Assembly (NCBI RefSeq): GCF_000374485.1 | Contig: NZ_KB894493.1 | Location: 310,001 to 374,000, forward strand | DNA: 64,000 nt | DNA from: Algicola sagamiensis DSM 14643 | GTDB taxonomy: Bacteria > Pseudomonadota > Gammaproteobacteria > Enterobacterales > Alteromonadaceae | Direction: 5' to 3' | Part shown: positions 29,777 to 38,802 of the stretch, in pieces | Numbering within the stretch: the first letter of the stretch is position 1 | How the letters are laid out: each line of letters opens with the position of its first letter | The notes under the pieces: generated by a model | Seen by the model: only the letters and a program-made list of their open reading frames with translations | Told to the model about the DNA's origin: nothing | Database searches by the model: none | Made by a program: the position numbers and the translations under genes

Positions 29777-30682
29777 TTAACCAAGCTCCAAGGTTGCAAT
29801 CGCATGGATGGATTCTAGTCTTGATTGCGGTAGCTCAGTGCCAATAAACATTCGATTTGTACGAAAAACCTCCTTCATGCCAAGGCTTGTGGCAAATTGG
29901 ATAAATGTCCCATCATTCGCTTGTGGGGCATCAACCGTTAATTGTGAGCCTTCTGGTAACGAATTGATCCCTTTTTGGAACAGTGATTTCATCAGAGTAT
30001 CGTTTTCTGTATAGAATGGGCCTATTCGGTACCCTTCAATGGATTTTCTTACACCCAGGATCCCGACAATATTTTCCCCCGAACGTGCTAAAAACCCATG
30101 TCGTCCTTCTCCAAAGAACCACTGATTGAGTAAAGCTCTTCTTGAATAACCAAGACATTGCTTGTCGTAGTCAATCACTTCCTCAAGGTTATCCGATGTG
30201 ATGCACTCGAAATTATCTTCAAAAAAGAGCTGATTTTTATCAATGACACCAACCAGCCTTAACGTTTGATAATGCGTTTTTGCACCCCATCGACCGTAAC
30301 CACGTTCATACTGCACATTACCATCGCCACCAATACTTCGGCTTCCTGCATGTGTTAACCCTTTATCCAGCAACTTGATACCATAGTTTCGTCCTCTTAA
30401 TTTGGGATCCACAATAAAGTGCCCCCAATGCGAGTAGCTTTCATCAAAATTGACAAACGAAACTGCAGATACGGGTTTATCGTTTAAAAAGCCAATAAAA
30501 AAGCCTGCTGGATCAACTTTGAAAAAGTGTTCAGCATCACCCAAACCGATATTCCATCCCTCTTTGGCTGCCCACTCAATCACATATTGCCATTGAGCTA
30601 GCGACGCATTTTCTATCCGAAATAGGTCTTTGTTTATAGCTTCACTTTCAGGCACAGAAACTTCTTCAATCAAATCTTCCAA
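29777..30682 (-). CDS. GNAT N-acyltransferase, copy 1 (HlmA-like)
   Basis: 301 residues, starting with TTG six bases after AAGGAG. A GNAT domain covers about 20-150 (GWNIGLGDAEHFF, FIGFLNDKPVSAVSFVNFD, FIVDPKLRGRNYGIKLLDKGL with the acetyl-CoA loop) and an Acetyltransf_18-like C-terminal domain covers about 160-290 (GYSRRALLNQWF, AIATLELG). It is a close paralogue of the gene at 30986. In dithiolopyrrolone pathways this enzyme acylates holothin to the final amide; two copies may give two acyl groups. Its upstream flank copies the end of the acyl-CoA dehydrogenase gene. Confidence 0.85.
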   Translation of the reverse strand: MEDLIEEVSVPESEAINKDLFRIENASLAQWQYVIEWAAKEGWNIGLGDAEHFFKVDPAGFFIGFLNDKPVSAVSFVNFDESYSHWGHFIVDPKLRGRNYGIKLLDKGLTHAGSRSIGGDGNVQYERGYGRWGAKTHYQTLRLVGVIDKNQLFFEDNFECITSDNLEEVIDYDKQCLGYSRRALLNQWFFGEGRHGFLARSGENIVGILGVRKSIEGYRIGPFYTENDTLMKSLFQKGINSLPEGSQLTVDAPQANDGTFIQFATSLGMKEVFRTNRMFIGTELPQSRLESIHAIATLELG

Positions 30683-30985
30683 AATTTCTCCTTAAAGGGC
30701 GATACGCCCATTGAATTTCTAAAAAGTGATTGCGAGATACAATCGACAAATCGACAGTATTCACGCAATGTTTTTTCACGATATTTTGTCAATCAACTTA
30801 TCTGCTTTCACATCAAGCTGAATTATCCAAACTAACATGCGAAAATTGATTAAAACACCTAACTTATTTGCGGCTATTTATTTTAATATCAGCAAGTTAA
30901 ATCTTTCCCAACTTTATTTTCCATTCAATGTGCGCGATCAACTGTCACCGTATGGATTGCGATGGCATAGCTTTATGGGTTCAGA
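30683..30985 (-). repeat. Spacer between tandem acyltransferases holding a duplication scar
   Basis: A 303-base gap inside an otherwise tight operon. Its first 38 bases (30683-30720) align with 31892-31929, the end of the acyl-CoA dehydrogenase gene plus ribosome site: both contain ATTTCTCCTTA, then a GC-rich stretch, then GCCCATTGA. The rest shows no ORF with a ribosome site. The scar implies that the duplicated unit was the dehydrogenase 3' end plus the acyltransferase. Confidence 0.7.
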
Positions 30986-31891
30986 TCAACCAAGCTCCAA
31001 TGAACCAATGGCACGAATACGCTGAACTTTCGCTTCCACGATGTCACCTTCGTACATTCGGTTTGTACGGAATACTTCTCTAAGACCATAACTTTCTGCA
31101 AGTTGTATAAACTCTCCACCATCGGTCTCGGGTGCATCGACGGTCAACTGTGCGCCAGCAGGAAGCTCTGAAAGTATTTGCTGAAATAAAACTTGGAGTG
31201 TTTCTAAGTTATCTGCATACAAGGGTCCAGCACGATAACCATCTGTAGATTTTCGAAGCCCAACTAATCCAGATAAGCCATCTTCAGAACGCATCAAATA
31301 ACCAACTCGCCCTTCTCCGGTAAACCAGTCTTGCAGTAATGAGCGACGTGAATAACCAACTGTATCCTGATCGTATGCAACAACAGCATTGAGGTTCTCA
31401 ATATCAATACGCTCAATATTTGTATTGTCCTTTGCAGTTACTTCCTCCTCAATAATGCCAATCATCCTCAGTGACTGGTAATGGGTCACAAACCCCCATT
31501 TACCATAACTTCGTTCGTATTGGAGGTTTCCATCCCCTCCTTTTGGACGATCGCCTGCATGTTTTAGCGCTTCTTTCCATAATTTTGGACCCCAGCTTTT
31601 ACCTCGCATATTTTTATCGACGAGATAGTGTCCAATATGCGCATAATCTTCACCAAAATTGACAACCGATACCGCAGCAACAGGCTTTCCATTCAAAAAG
31701 CCAATAAAGAATCCTTCTGGATCCACATTAAAAAAGTTGCTGGCATCATCTAGTCCAATATCCCATCCCTCTAATGTTGCCCATTCTGTAACATACTGCC
31801 ATTGGTTGAGCGTGGCAGTTTCGATTCGCCATTGATCTTTGGTTATTTCATTATTTTCAAGCATACTTACTTCTTCAATCAAACCTTCCAC
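30986..31891 (-). CDS. GNAT N-acyltransferase, copy 2 (HlmA-like)
   Basis: 301 residues, exactly the length of copy 1, starting with GTG after AAGGAGAAATC, 16 bases past the dehydrogenase stop. Same architecture: GNAT domain with GWDIGLDDASNFF, FIGFLNGKPVAAVSVVNF and LVDKNMRGKSWGPKLWKEAL, then a C-terminal domain with GYSRRSLLQDWF and IGSLELG. It is clearly homologous to copy 1 but diverged in many positions, so the duplication is not recent. Expected to acylate the dithiolopyrrolone amine; acyl preference unknown. Confidence 0.85.
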   Translation of the reverse strand: MEGLIEEVSMLENNEITKDQWRIETATLNQWQYVTEWATLEGWDIGLDDASNFFNVDPEGFFIGFLNGKPVAAVSVVNFGEDYAHIGHYLVDKNMRGKSWGPKLWKEALKHAGDRPKGGDGNLQYERSYGKWGFVTHYQSLRMIGIIEEEVTAKDNTNIERIDIENLNAVVAYDQDTVGYSRRSLLQDWFTGEGRVGYLMRSEDGLSGLVGLRKSTDGYRAGPLYADNLETLQVLFQQILSELPAGAQLTVDAPETDGGEFIQLAESYGLREVFRTNRMYEGDIVEAKVQRIRAIGSLELG

Positions 31892-31907
31892 GATTTCTCC
31901 TTAGGGG

Positions 31908-33044
31908 CTATAGGCCCATTGATTTACTGATCACTTCTTGCAGGATCTCACTGGTTCCGCCATAGATCTTCTGCACTCGGCTATTCACCCAGTTTTTTCC
32001 TATCTTTGAATCACTCATATAGGCAGAACCACCGTGCAACTGTAAACAACGATCTGCCACCTTGACTTGTAACTCAGTCGTCCACCACTTTACGCGGGCG
32101 GCATCTTCCAAACTCAACTTACCTTGATTGAGCTTTTGGATGGCGTCATCCAGATATACGCGAGCAATTTTGACTTCGGTATCCAGCTGAGCAAGGACGA
32201 AACGGTTGTATTGAAAGGAGCCAATGGCTTGGCCGAATGCTTTTCGCTCTTTGACGTACTTCACTGTTTCTTGCATCGCCATTTCGGCGCTGGCAACCGC
32301 AACGGTTGAAATACTCATACGTTCGCGGGTCATGCCCGTCATAAAGTAGAAACTACCTAGATTCTCACGGCCCAATAGGTTTTCTTTCGGAACGAGACAG
32401 TCATTGAAATAAAGCTCAGCTGTATCACTGGCATGCCAGCCTAGTTTTTTCAGTGCGTCCCCACGGGTGAATCCTTCCATTTCTCGCTCAACAACAAATA
32501 AGCTGATATTTTGGCCGCGTTGTCCTGCATCTGTTTTCACTGCCACCAAAACCAAATCGGCATTAATCCCATTGGTGATATAAGTTTTACTACCATTTAA
32601 ACGATAATAATCTCCTTCACGCACCGCCGTTGTTTTGATCTCGGTAGAATCAGAGCCACCGCTTGGCTCCGTGATTGCAATGGCTGCAATTCTTCGCCCA
32701 GCACACAAATCAGGCAACCATCGCTCCTGTTGTTCTTGTGTACCAAAAGCGTTGAGATAACTTGCAATGACATCGTTATGAGAAATAATGATGGGTGCTG
32801 TGATCCCCGCACGGATCATTTCTTCCGTGAAGACTTGTGCATATCGGAAGTCAGTTTTATCTTGACCGCCAAGTGCTGGCGAAACCCCCATGCCCAATAG
32901 TCCTGCACGACCTACTTTTTCCCAAAAACTTCGATCGACGAGTCCTTTTTCTTCCCAATCAGCTTGATGGGGTGCCCCCTCTCGCTCAAGAAATTCTCGG
33001 CATGTCGCTCGAAAATCGGAAAATTGATCCTGAGTCGTTTTCAC
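31908..33044 (-). CDS. Acyl-CoA dehydrogenase family flavoprotein, HlmB-like
   Basis: 378 residues, GTG start after AAGGAGTAACAGATT. Standard FAD-dependent fold: AAIAITEPSGGSDSTEIKTTA, KTYITNG, FYFMTGMTRERMSI, QLHGGSAYMSD, QKIYGGTSEILQE. The catalytic Glu is expected in YGGTSE. In holomycin synthesis HlmB is thought to oxidise the carrier-bound cysteinyl unit (C-alpha/C-beta dehydrogenation) rather than fatty acyl-CoA. It lies 6 bases after the thioesterase. Confidence 0.9.
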   Translation of the reverse strand: MKTTQDQFSDFRATCREFLEREGAPHQADWEEKGLVDRSFWEKVGRAGLLGMGVSPALGGQDKTDFRYAQVFTEEMIRAGITAPIIISHNDVIASYLNAFGTQEQQERWLPDLCAGRRIAAIAITEPSGGSDSTEIKTTAVREGDYYRLNGSKTYITNGINADLVLVAVKTDAGQRGQNISLFVVEREMEGFTRGDALKKLGWHASDTAELYFNDCLVPKENLLGRENLGSFYFMTGMTRERMSISTVAVASAEMAMQETVKYVKERKAFGQAIGSFQYNRFVLAQLDTEVKIARVYLDDAIQKLNQGKLSLEDAARVKWWTTELQVKVADRCLQLHGGSAYMSDSKIGKNWVNSRVQKIYGGTSEILQEVISKSMGL

Positions 33045-33050
33045 AATCTG

Positions 33051-33776
33051 TTACTCCTTCGGTTGAATAAATGCTTGTTCGGCAACATGCCAGTGTTGAT
33101 AAATCGCGAAATGATCACCATCGATTCTGACTAATGTTGCCGTTGCAGAAGTATGATTTTCCCAAGCGGTCATCTTTTCTAACGGGATGTGGACATCTTG
33201 TGTTGCAGAAATCAATGTGAGTGGTTGTGCAACCTGAAGTTGACCCATCGTCACAAACTGACTCCGCACGATATAGTCATCACGCAACTGTGCCACTAAA
33301 CGACGAGAGAGCGCAGGTTCATTGAGTATTGCTAAAGGGGTTGCCTGATCATCTTTCATTTTTTGCAGGATCTGTGCATCAGACCAAGTGTGTAAATCAT
33401 CCAAATCTTGAACACACGGTGCAATCGCGCCTGAGATCACACTTCGCATAGGCAGCATTTGGTACTTTCTGTGCAGCACTTCCGTGACGACAGCACTGAT
33501 CACCCCACCAAAACTATGACCGAATGTCATCCATTTAGTGATCCCTTTTTCTTGTTGGCGTCGAAAGTCCGCAACAATGTTTTCTGCCAAAACTTCAGCA
33601 AGTAAGGTTAAGTCTTGAATACTGCTTTGATTGCCTAAACTCCCTCTTCCTGGTATTTCTACGGGTTGAAAAACAAAAGAAGCATGATCTTTCGCTTTGT
33701 TTTGCCAAGGTCGATAAACGCCCGCACCTGCACCAGCATGCGGAAATGCGTAAATGACGCACGTTGGTGAACTCAT
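33051..33776 (-). CDS. Type II thioesterase, HlmC-like
   Basis: 241 residues. The alpha/beta hydrolase has the type II thioesterase signature: IYAFPHAGAGAGVYRPW, VEIPGRG, catalytic Ser in FGHSFGGVIS, and the catalytic His in IDGDHFAIYQHW. It releases or edits substrates on the peptide synthetase carrier domain. It overlaps the GMC gene by 4 bases (ATGA), so translation is coupled. Confidence 0.92.
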   Translation of the reverse strand: MSSPTCVIYAFPHAGAGAGVYRPWQNKAKDHASFVFQPVEIPGRGSLGNQSSIQDLTLLAEVLAENIVADFRRQQEKGITKWMTFGHSFGGVISAVVTEVLHRKYQMLPMRSVISGAIAPCVQDLDDLHTWSDAQILQKMKDDQATPLAILNEPALSRRLVAQLRDDYIVRSQFVTMGQLQVAQPLTLISATQDVHIPLEKMTAWENHTSATATLVRIDGDHFAIYQHWHVAEQAFIQPKE

Positions 33777-35395
33777 TGATTCCCCCTCTCGATGAGCATA
33801 TTTGCGACCTTTTCTGCCATCATGATGGTAGTGAGATTGGTCGGCATAGATGGAATTGCAGGAAATAAAGAAGCATCTGCAACCGTTACACCGTCGATAC
33901 CTTGTACCCGCCCATCTTGGTGTGCTGCGGTTTGTGGGTCTTCAGGTTGCCCCATTCGTACAGTTCCCGATGCATGCCAACCTGGATTCACGAGATTCTT
34001 AATGGCATTGTGCATCACCACATCATTGTCAATCATCGCATCTGTCCAAAATTGGACTCCATCAAGAAATACACTCACTTCAGGGTGCTTTAAAACACGC
34101 CACATTTTTCGGACTGCACCAACGAGCCGCGCAATATCTGCTTCGTTCTCTCGCAACGGTAAGTCAATTTGTGCAAGGGACTGTGAGTCTTGTGAATCAA
34201 TAAAAACATTACCTCTGACTTCAGGCCTCATCAGCATTGCAGAGGCCCCAACGAGCATTGGATAGGCCACTCGGTCACGGAAACTCGGGACGGTTGCACT
34301 ATCCATATTATTCAGTAGTCCAATTTGCACATCGACTTGGTTGTCATAACCACTGTCGATTCGCGCTGCAACCTGACGCCATGGCAAACCATGTGTACAC
34401 ACACCCGCTTTTGGGAGCGCCCATAACACGACAGATACATGATCCATCAAATTCTTTCCAACGGCTGGCAAGTCAGCAATGACGGGGATATTGAGTGCAT
34501 TTAAGTGTTTTGCATCACCAATTCCAGAGCGTTGCAAAATAGCTGCTGTCCCAATTGCTCCAGCACACAAGATCACTTGTGGAGAATGGAATTCTTCGGT
34601 TTCGTTTTCCCGAACGATTTGAACGCCTGTCGCTGTTTTACCGTCGAATAAAATTTTGGCAACTTGCCCCTCTGTAATGAGGGCTAAATTTGCGCGTTCT
34701 CTGGCTTCTTCGAGGTAGGAACGATTGACATCGAACCGCTCAGCTTTATCACCAACATTGGCAGGTACAAGCCCAACACCTTGCGCTTCCCCTTGATTCA
34801 AGTCATCGGTATAGGGGATCCCTTCGTCTTGACAGGCTTGAGAAAATGCTGCATCGAGCGAGTGTAACTCTTCATCCGATGGACGCCTTAAACGCATGGG
34901 ACCTTGTTGGCCATGCGCTGGATGCTCAGGGAAATCTACATCCGTTTCCAGGTGACGAAACCATGGAAGGACATTCTCCCAAGACCACTGTGGACACCCC
35001 ATGGATGCCCACTTTTCAAAGTCACTGGGGAAAGTTCGCAATGCAACCGCCCCATTGACTGCTGACGATCCACCAACAACCTTACCAACTTTATACCCGA
35101 ATAACTTACGTCCGGTCGGGTTAGGCTGGTCTACTTTCGGACCGTTATATAAGTTGGTCAGTCGATCTTCTCGAGTTAAATTAGCTTGATAGTCCCAGTT
35201 ATACCCCTCAAGCACTAAACGCGAGGCGTCTCGTAACGGACTTTTCGGATCATGCACATCAGAAGCAGGACCCGCTTCTATGAGTAAGACAGACTTTGTT
35301 GTATCTTCTGAGAGCCGGGCGGCCATCACACAGCCTGATGAACCCGCCCCAACAACGATATAATCAAAGTGTTTGTTCCCAGCAGCTGTGCTCAT
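33773..35395 (-). CDS. GMC-family flavin oxidoreductase (choline-dehydrogenase-like), HlmD-like
   Basis: 540 residues. FAD-binding Rossmann start YIVVGAGSSGCVMAARLSE, GMC motif 1 GGSSAVNGAVALR, motif 2 LCAGAIGTAAILQRSG, and the C-terminal active region NPGWHASGTVRMGQPED with the catalytic His. It oxidises alcohol or carbon-sulfur type substrates using FAD. HlmD is the equivalent in holomycin synthesis, one of several flavoenzymes that together oxidise the Cys-Cys unit. It starts in a 4-base ATGA overlap with the synthetase stop. Confidence 0.92.
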   Translation of the reverse strand: MSTAAGNKHFDYIVVGAGSSGCVMAARLSEDTTKSVLLIEAGPASDVHDPKSPLRDASRLVLEGYNWDYQANLTREDRLTNLYNGPKVDQPNPTGRKLFGYKVGKVVGGSSAVNGAVALRTFPSDFEKWASMGCPQWSWENVLPWFRHLETDVDFPEHPAHGQQGPMRLRRPSDEELHSLDAAFSQACQDEGIPYTDDLNQGEAQGVGLVPANVGDKAERFDVNRSYLEEARERANLALITEGQVAKILFDGKTATGVQIVRENETEEFHSPQVILCAGAIGTAAILQRSGIGDAKHLNALNIPVIADLPAVGKNLMDHVSVVLWALPKAGVCTHGLPWRQVAARIDSGYDNQVDVQIGLLNNMDSATVPSFRDRVAYPMLVGASAMLMRPEVRGNVFIDSQDSQSLAQIDLPLRENEADIARLVGAVRKMWRVLKHPEVSVFLDGVQFWTDAMIDNDVVMHNAIKNLVNPGWHASGTVRMGQPEDPQTAAHQDGRVQGIDGVTVADASLFPAIPSMPTNLTTIMMAEKVANMLIERGNQ

Positions 35396-38300
35396 ACCAC
35401 CTCCGCTAGCTTTGCTTCTGCTGACTCACTTTCAACCAGCGCTTCTATGATTTGGGAGAAGGTTTGAATGCTTGCATTCATAAACAAGCCTTCAATCATG
35501 TCCTGCTCCTGAGCTGGTGTGACATCAAATGCCTCACGAAGCGCACCCAATAAAGCAACTGCATGTAGTGAGTCCCCACCAATATCGAAGAAACCACTGG
35601 TCACATCAAAGTCATCGTGTTCCAGTTGATCGCACCATATTTGGAGTAATTTCCTTTGAATGTCGTTCTCAGGCTCTACACGCCCACCACGCTCTACTCC
35701 CCCTTCCGGCCAAGGTGTTGGCAATCCTGCCCGGTCAATTTTTCCATTACTTGTCAATGGCATATGAGACAAAAATACGTAGTAACTTGGCAACATATAC
35801 GAAGGAAGTTTATCCTGAACAATGTCTTTCAACTGAGTTTGCAGTACATCTTCATTCACTGCTTCATTCGACTCTTCAGGAAGGATATAAGCAACAATAT
35901 GCCGCTGACCTGTTTTGGGATGCATGGGTGCATCCATCACAACATGGCATGTTTGTTCGTGGTCAAGAAGACACGCTTCGATTTCTCCAAGCTCAACACG
36001 ATAGCCATTAATTTTTACCTGATTATCTTCACGGCCTAGAATTTCAATGACACCATCTTCAGTGTATCGTCCCAAGTCACCTGTTTTGTATAAACGTTCA
36101 CCTGTCTCAGGATGGTCAAAGAAACGTAAATTGGTTTTTTCTGGGTCAGCTAGATAACCTTGAGCAACACCCACACCAGCGATATAAAGCTCGCCTGTCA
36201 CCCACTTTGGACTTGGTGACATCCAGTCATTGAATACGTGGAATTTCTGGTTTGCGAGTGGTTTTCCGTAAGGAATGCTCGTCCACTGTGCCTCAACTTG
36301 TTGAATTGGATAATAGATTGACCAAATCGATCCTTCTGTCGCACCCCCTAAGCTGATAATCGAGACATCTGGGAGTGACTCTCTGGTTCGCTCTGGAAGG
36401 TCAACCGGGATCCAGTCTCCACTCATCAGAATTAAGCGTAATTGAGTATTCACCAATTCCGCACCACATCGATCCACAAGCGCTTTTACCGGGGCAGGTA
36501 CACTATTCCAGATAGTGACATGATGGTCTGTCAGCGTATTGCACCATGCCTGCATATCTTGTGGTGATTCACTTGGTTGGAAGACCACACGGCCACCAGC
36601 TCCAAGTACGCCGAAATAATCATATACCGATAAGTCAAAGCCTGCTGGTGCAATGGAAAAGACGGCATCGTCTTTCGTGACCTGGAATTTTTGATTAATA
36701 TCTTGAACCGTATTTGATGCATTTCGGTGGGAGATCATGACCCCCTTCGGCTCCCCAGTTGAGCCAGAAGTGAATATGACATAAGCCAATTCGTCTACAT
36801 GCTGTTCTGGCGAATGGACCTCAGATGGATAAGAAAGTGTTTGTGGCGCATCGATATCAATGCGTAATCTCTCGTTCGAGGCCTCATCAGTTGGTAGTGC
36901 ATCACTCATCGACACAACACACTTTGACTGACAACGTTGCATGAGCTTTTCTCGTCGTTGCGCTGGAAGTGTTGGGTCAATTGCAACGTAGGCAGCACCA
37001 GCCATTAAGATGCCAAGTATACCGACTATCAGTTCTGGACTTTGTGGAATCGAAACCGCAATCATATCACCAGATTCGACCGGCACTTCTTCTTGGATCC
37101 TTGCTGCAACCCGACTGGCCAGCTCAACCAGCTCAGCATAACTCATCTGCTGGTCGCCTTGAATAATCGCGATAGAATCTGGTGATTGTACTGCCGCATC
37201 AAGGATCAAATGATGCAATAGCTTCGGTGGAATATCGGTTACTGTATTATTCGCAAGCACGCGTGCGTTGAAATCACTCAGAGGAAGCTGAACAACACTC
37301 CCGGTTTGCTCCCATATTGCCTCTTGCGTGGCAACTTCATGGAGTAGTTTTTCGTAAGCTTCGAACATCACCTGAATCATCCCATCAGGGAAAAGTCCAT
37401 CGATGAAGTTCCAGTTCACATTGAGAACACCATCCACAAGTGTCAGTTGGTTTTCCAGCCAAAGCTGCGGTGTTTGGTTGCTGCTATAGACTTGTGTTGC
37501 ACCTTCCCATTTGAAGCCTTTCACTACATCTTCAAGGTTTGCATCCAGCGTATTACTAAAAACAACAGGCGCAGAAGCCGCACGGTTTTCACCACGTTGT
37601 GCAGTCAGATCTCGTAAAACCTGAACACCGTTGTATGATGCGTGCAAACGATGCATAAACAAATCGGTCTGAAGTTGAGTAAACCGTTCTGTTAAGCTCT
37701 GTTCTTTTTGACTTGTTACGCCAAATAGCATTGGCTGTAGGAAATTCCCCACACAAGATTCAATGTTGTCAAAGTAAGGACGACGCCCCAATTGCGTCAA
37801 TGTAATGGTAAAGTTCTGACGTTTTGACCATTGGCGTATCACCTCGGTGTAAGCCCCTAGAAAAACTGACTCCAGCGTGATGCCAAATCGATTTGCAGCT
37901 TTTTGGATCTGGGTCAGATGATTCGGTTTAATTTCAATGGAGAGGCGATTAAACTTTGGACGAGACAGAAGCTCTGGGGATGTTTTTAACGGCAGCTCTG
38001 GTGACATCGGTAAACGTTCAAGTTGCTCAGTCCAATACTGTTGATCTCTCAATCCTTGCGGGTTACCCTGTAAACTTCTTTCTTCCTTCAAATACGCTTG
38101 GAACGAAGGTTGAGCAGAATGTTGTACTGAACCATGTTCATAAAACTGCTGCCAATCACGAAGAACCAGCTGCACGCTATGCATATCCATAAACATTAAA
38201 TCAAAATTAAAATGCAAGCGCATGCGATCTTGACTAGTTTGCGTGACACGAATATCCATCGAAGGCACTTTCTCAACAGACAGCACTGTATTTTCCATTT

Positions 38301-38802
38301 CGTTTCGAGTCCGACTCAGTTGTGCTTCTTGCTCATGTAGCGTTAGGTCCGATGCATCTTGGAATGCAATTTCATAGGCATCAACTTCTGGTAATACTGA
38401 CTGCTGTCCACCCGCCGTGACAACAGTTCTCAGTGCCGGATGTAACTGGATGACCTGATTTAAAGCATGATTTAATCGCGCCAAATCCATGGTTTTGATA
38501 TCCCATTCCAGATACAAGCTACTGGAGCGTCCTCCTAATTCGAGGCCCGGATTTCGACCGATAAGATAAGCATATTGAATATCAGTTAATGGAAAATTTG
38601 TGCCTTCAAGCGCTTTTGGATCCGATGAAGTGCCTGTATTGGACTCCAAAGGTAATCGATTCGTCAGTAAATCTTTAAACTGTTGTCTATGAAGGGATAA
38701 GTCCTGTTCAGGAAAGCCTTGCTCTGGATCAATGTTAACCTGACCATTCTTCACAAGGACCTGTACCCCTATCTTGTCAATTTCTGTTAGCAAACTACGC
38801 AT
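35392..38802 (-). CDS. Single-module peptide synthetase TubC_N-Cy-A-PCP, predicted cysteine-activating (HlmE-like)
   Basis: 1136 residues, ATG after AAGGAAGG. Domains: a TubC_N-like docking domain (1-55), a heterocyclisation (Cy) domain (about 68-495) with the Cy motif DxxxxDxxS at 201-209 (DLMFMDMHS), an adenylation domain (about 530-1015; YVIFTSGSTGEPKG) and a carrier domain with GGDSLHA near residue 1085. Specificity residues read from FDLSVYD, WNSVP, LMSGDW and LGGATEGSIW give D-L-Y-N-M-S-L-I-W, one change from the cysteine code DLYNLSLIW. No thioesterase domain; the separate thioesterase gene follows. In holomycin synthesis one such module makes the Cys-Cys unit. First gene of the operon. 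Confidence 0.93.
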   Translation of the reverse strand: MRSLLTEIDKIGVQVLVKNGQVNIDPEQGFPEQDLSLHRQQFKDLLTNRLPLESNTGTSSDPKALEGTNFPLTDIQYAYLIGRNPGLELGGRSSSLYLEWDIKTMDLARLNHALNQVIQLHPALRTVVTAGGQQSVLPEVDAYEIAFQDASDLTLHEQEAQLSRTRNEMENTVLSVEKVPSMDIRVTQTSQDRMRLHFNFDLMFMDMHSVQLVLRDWQQFYEHGSVQHSAQPSFQAYLKEERSLQGNPQGLRDQQYWTEQLERLPMSPELPLKTSPELLSRPKFNRLSIEIKPNHLTQIQKAANRFGITLESVFLGAYTEVIRQWSKRQNFTITLTQLGRRPYFDNIESCVGNFLQPMLFGVTSQKEQSLTERFTQLQTDLFMHRLHASYNGVQVLRDLTAQRGENRAASAPVVFSNTLDANLEDVVKGFKWEGATQVYSSNQTPQLWLENQLTLVDGVLNVNWNFIDGLFPDGMIQVMFEAYEKLLHEVATQEAIWEQTGSVVQLPLSDFNARVLANNTVTDIPPKLLHHLILDAAVQSPDSIAIIQGDQQMSYAELVELASRVAARIQEEVPVESGDMIAVSIPQSPELIVGILGILMAGAAYVAIDPTLPAQRREKLMQRCQSKCVVSMSDALPTDEASNERLRIDIDAPQTLSYPSEVHSPEQHVDELAYVIFTSGSTGEPKGVMISHRNASNTVQDINQKFQVTKDDAVFSIAPAGFDLSVYDYFGVLGAGGRVVFQPSESPQDMQAWCNTLTDHHVTIWNSVPAPVKALVDRCGAELVNTQLRLILMSGDWIPVDLPERTRESLPDVSIISLGGATEGSIWSIYYPIQQVEAQWTSIPYGKPLANQKFHVFNDWMSPSPKWVTGELYIAGVGVAQGYLADPEKTNLRFFDHPETGERLYKTGDLGRYTEDGVIEILGREDNQVKINGYRVELGEIEACLLDHEQTCHVVMDAPMHPKTGQRHIVAYILPEESNEAVNEDVLQTQLKDIVQDKLPSYMLPSYYVFLSHMPLTSNGKIDRAGLPTPWPEGGVERGGRVEPENDIQRKLLQIWCDQLEHDDFDVTSGFFDIGGDSLHAVALLGALREAFDVTPAQEQDMIEGLFMNASIQTFSQIIEALVESESAEAKLAEVV

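Larger units (their letters stand above)
27724..38802 (-). other. Predicted dithiolopyrrolone (holomycin-type) biosynthetic gene cluster
   Basis: Nine genes on one strand. Transcription order: Cy-A-PCP synthetase, GMC oxidoreductase, thioesterase, acyl-CoA dehydrogenase, GNAT, GNAT, truncated haemoglobin, metallophosphoesterase, PPC-decarboxylase-like flavoprotein. The holomycin cluster of Streptomyces clavuligerus uses acyltransferase, acyl-CoA dehydrogenase, thioesterase, GMC oxidoreductase, Cy-A-T synthetase, PPC-DC-like decarboxylase and globin (HlmA-G). All seven types occur here. Known clusters also have a thioredoxin-reductase-like dithiol oxidase (HlmI), an exporter and a free condensation protein; none is visible nearby. 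Confidence 0.85.

Noticed and set aside
30837-31025. Plus-strand ORF in the acyltransferase spacer
   Set aside because: Runs into the opposite acyltransferase gene; no ribosome site; the spacer is better explained as a duplication scar.
33792-34265. 157-codon plus-strand ORF opposite the GMC gene
   Set aside because: Antisense shadow; the minus frame has all GMC motifs.
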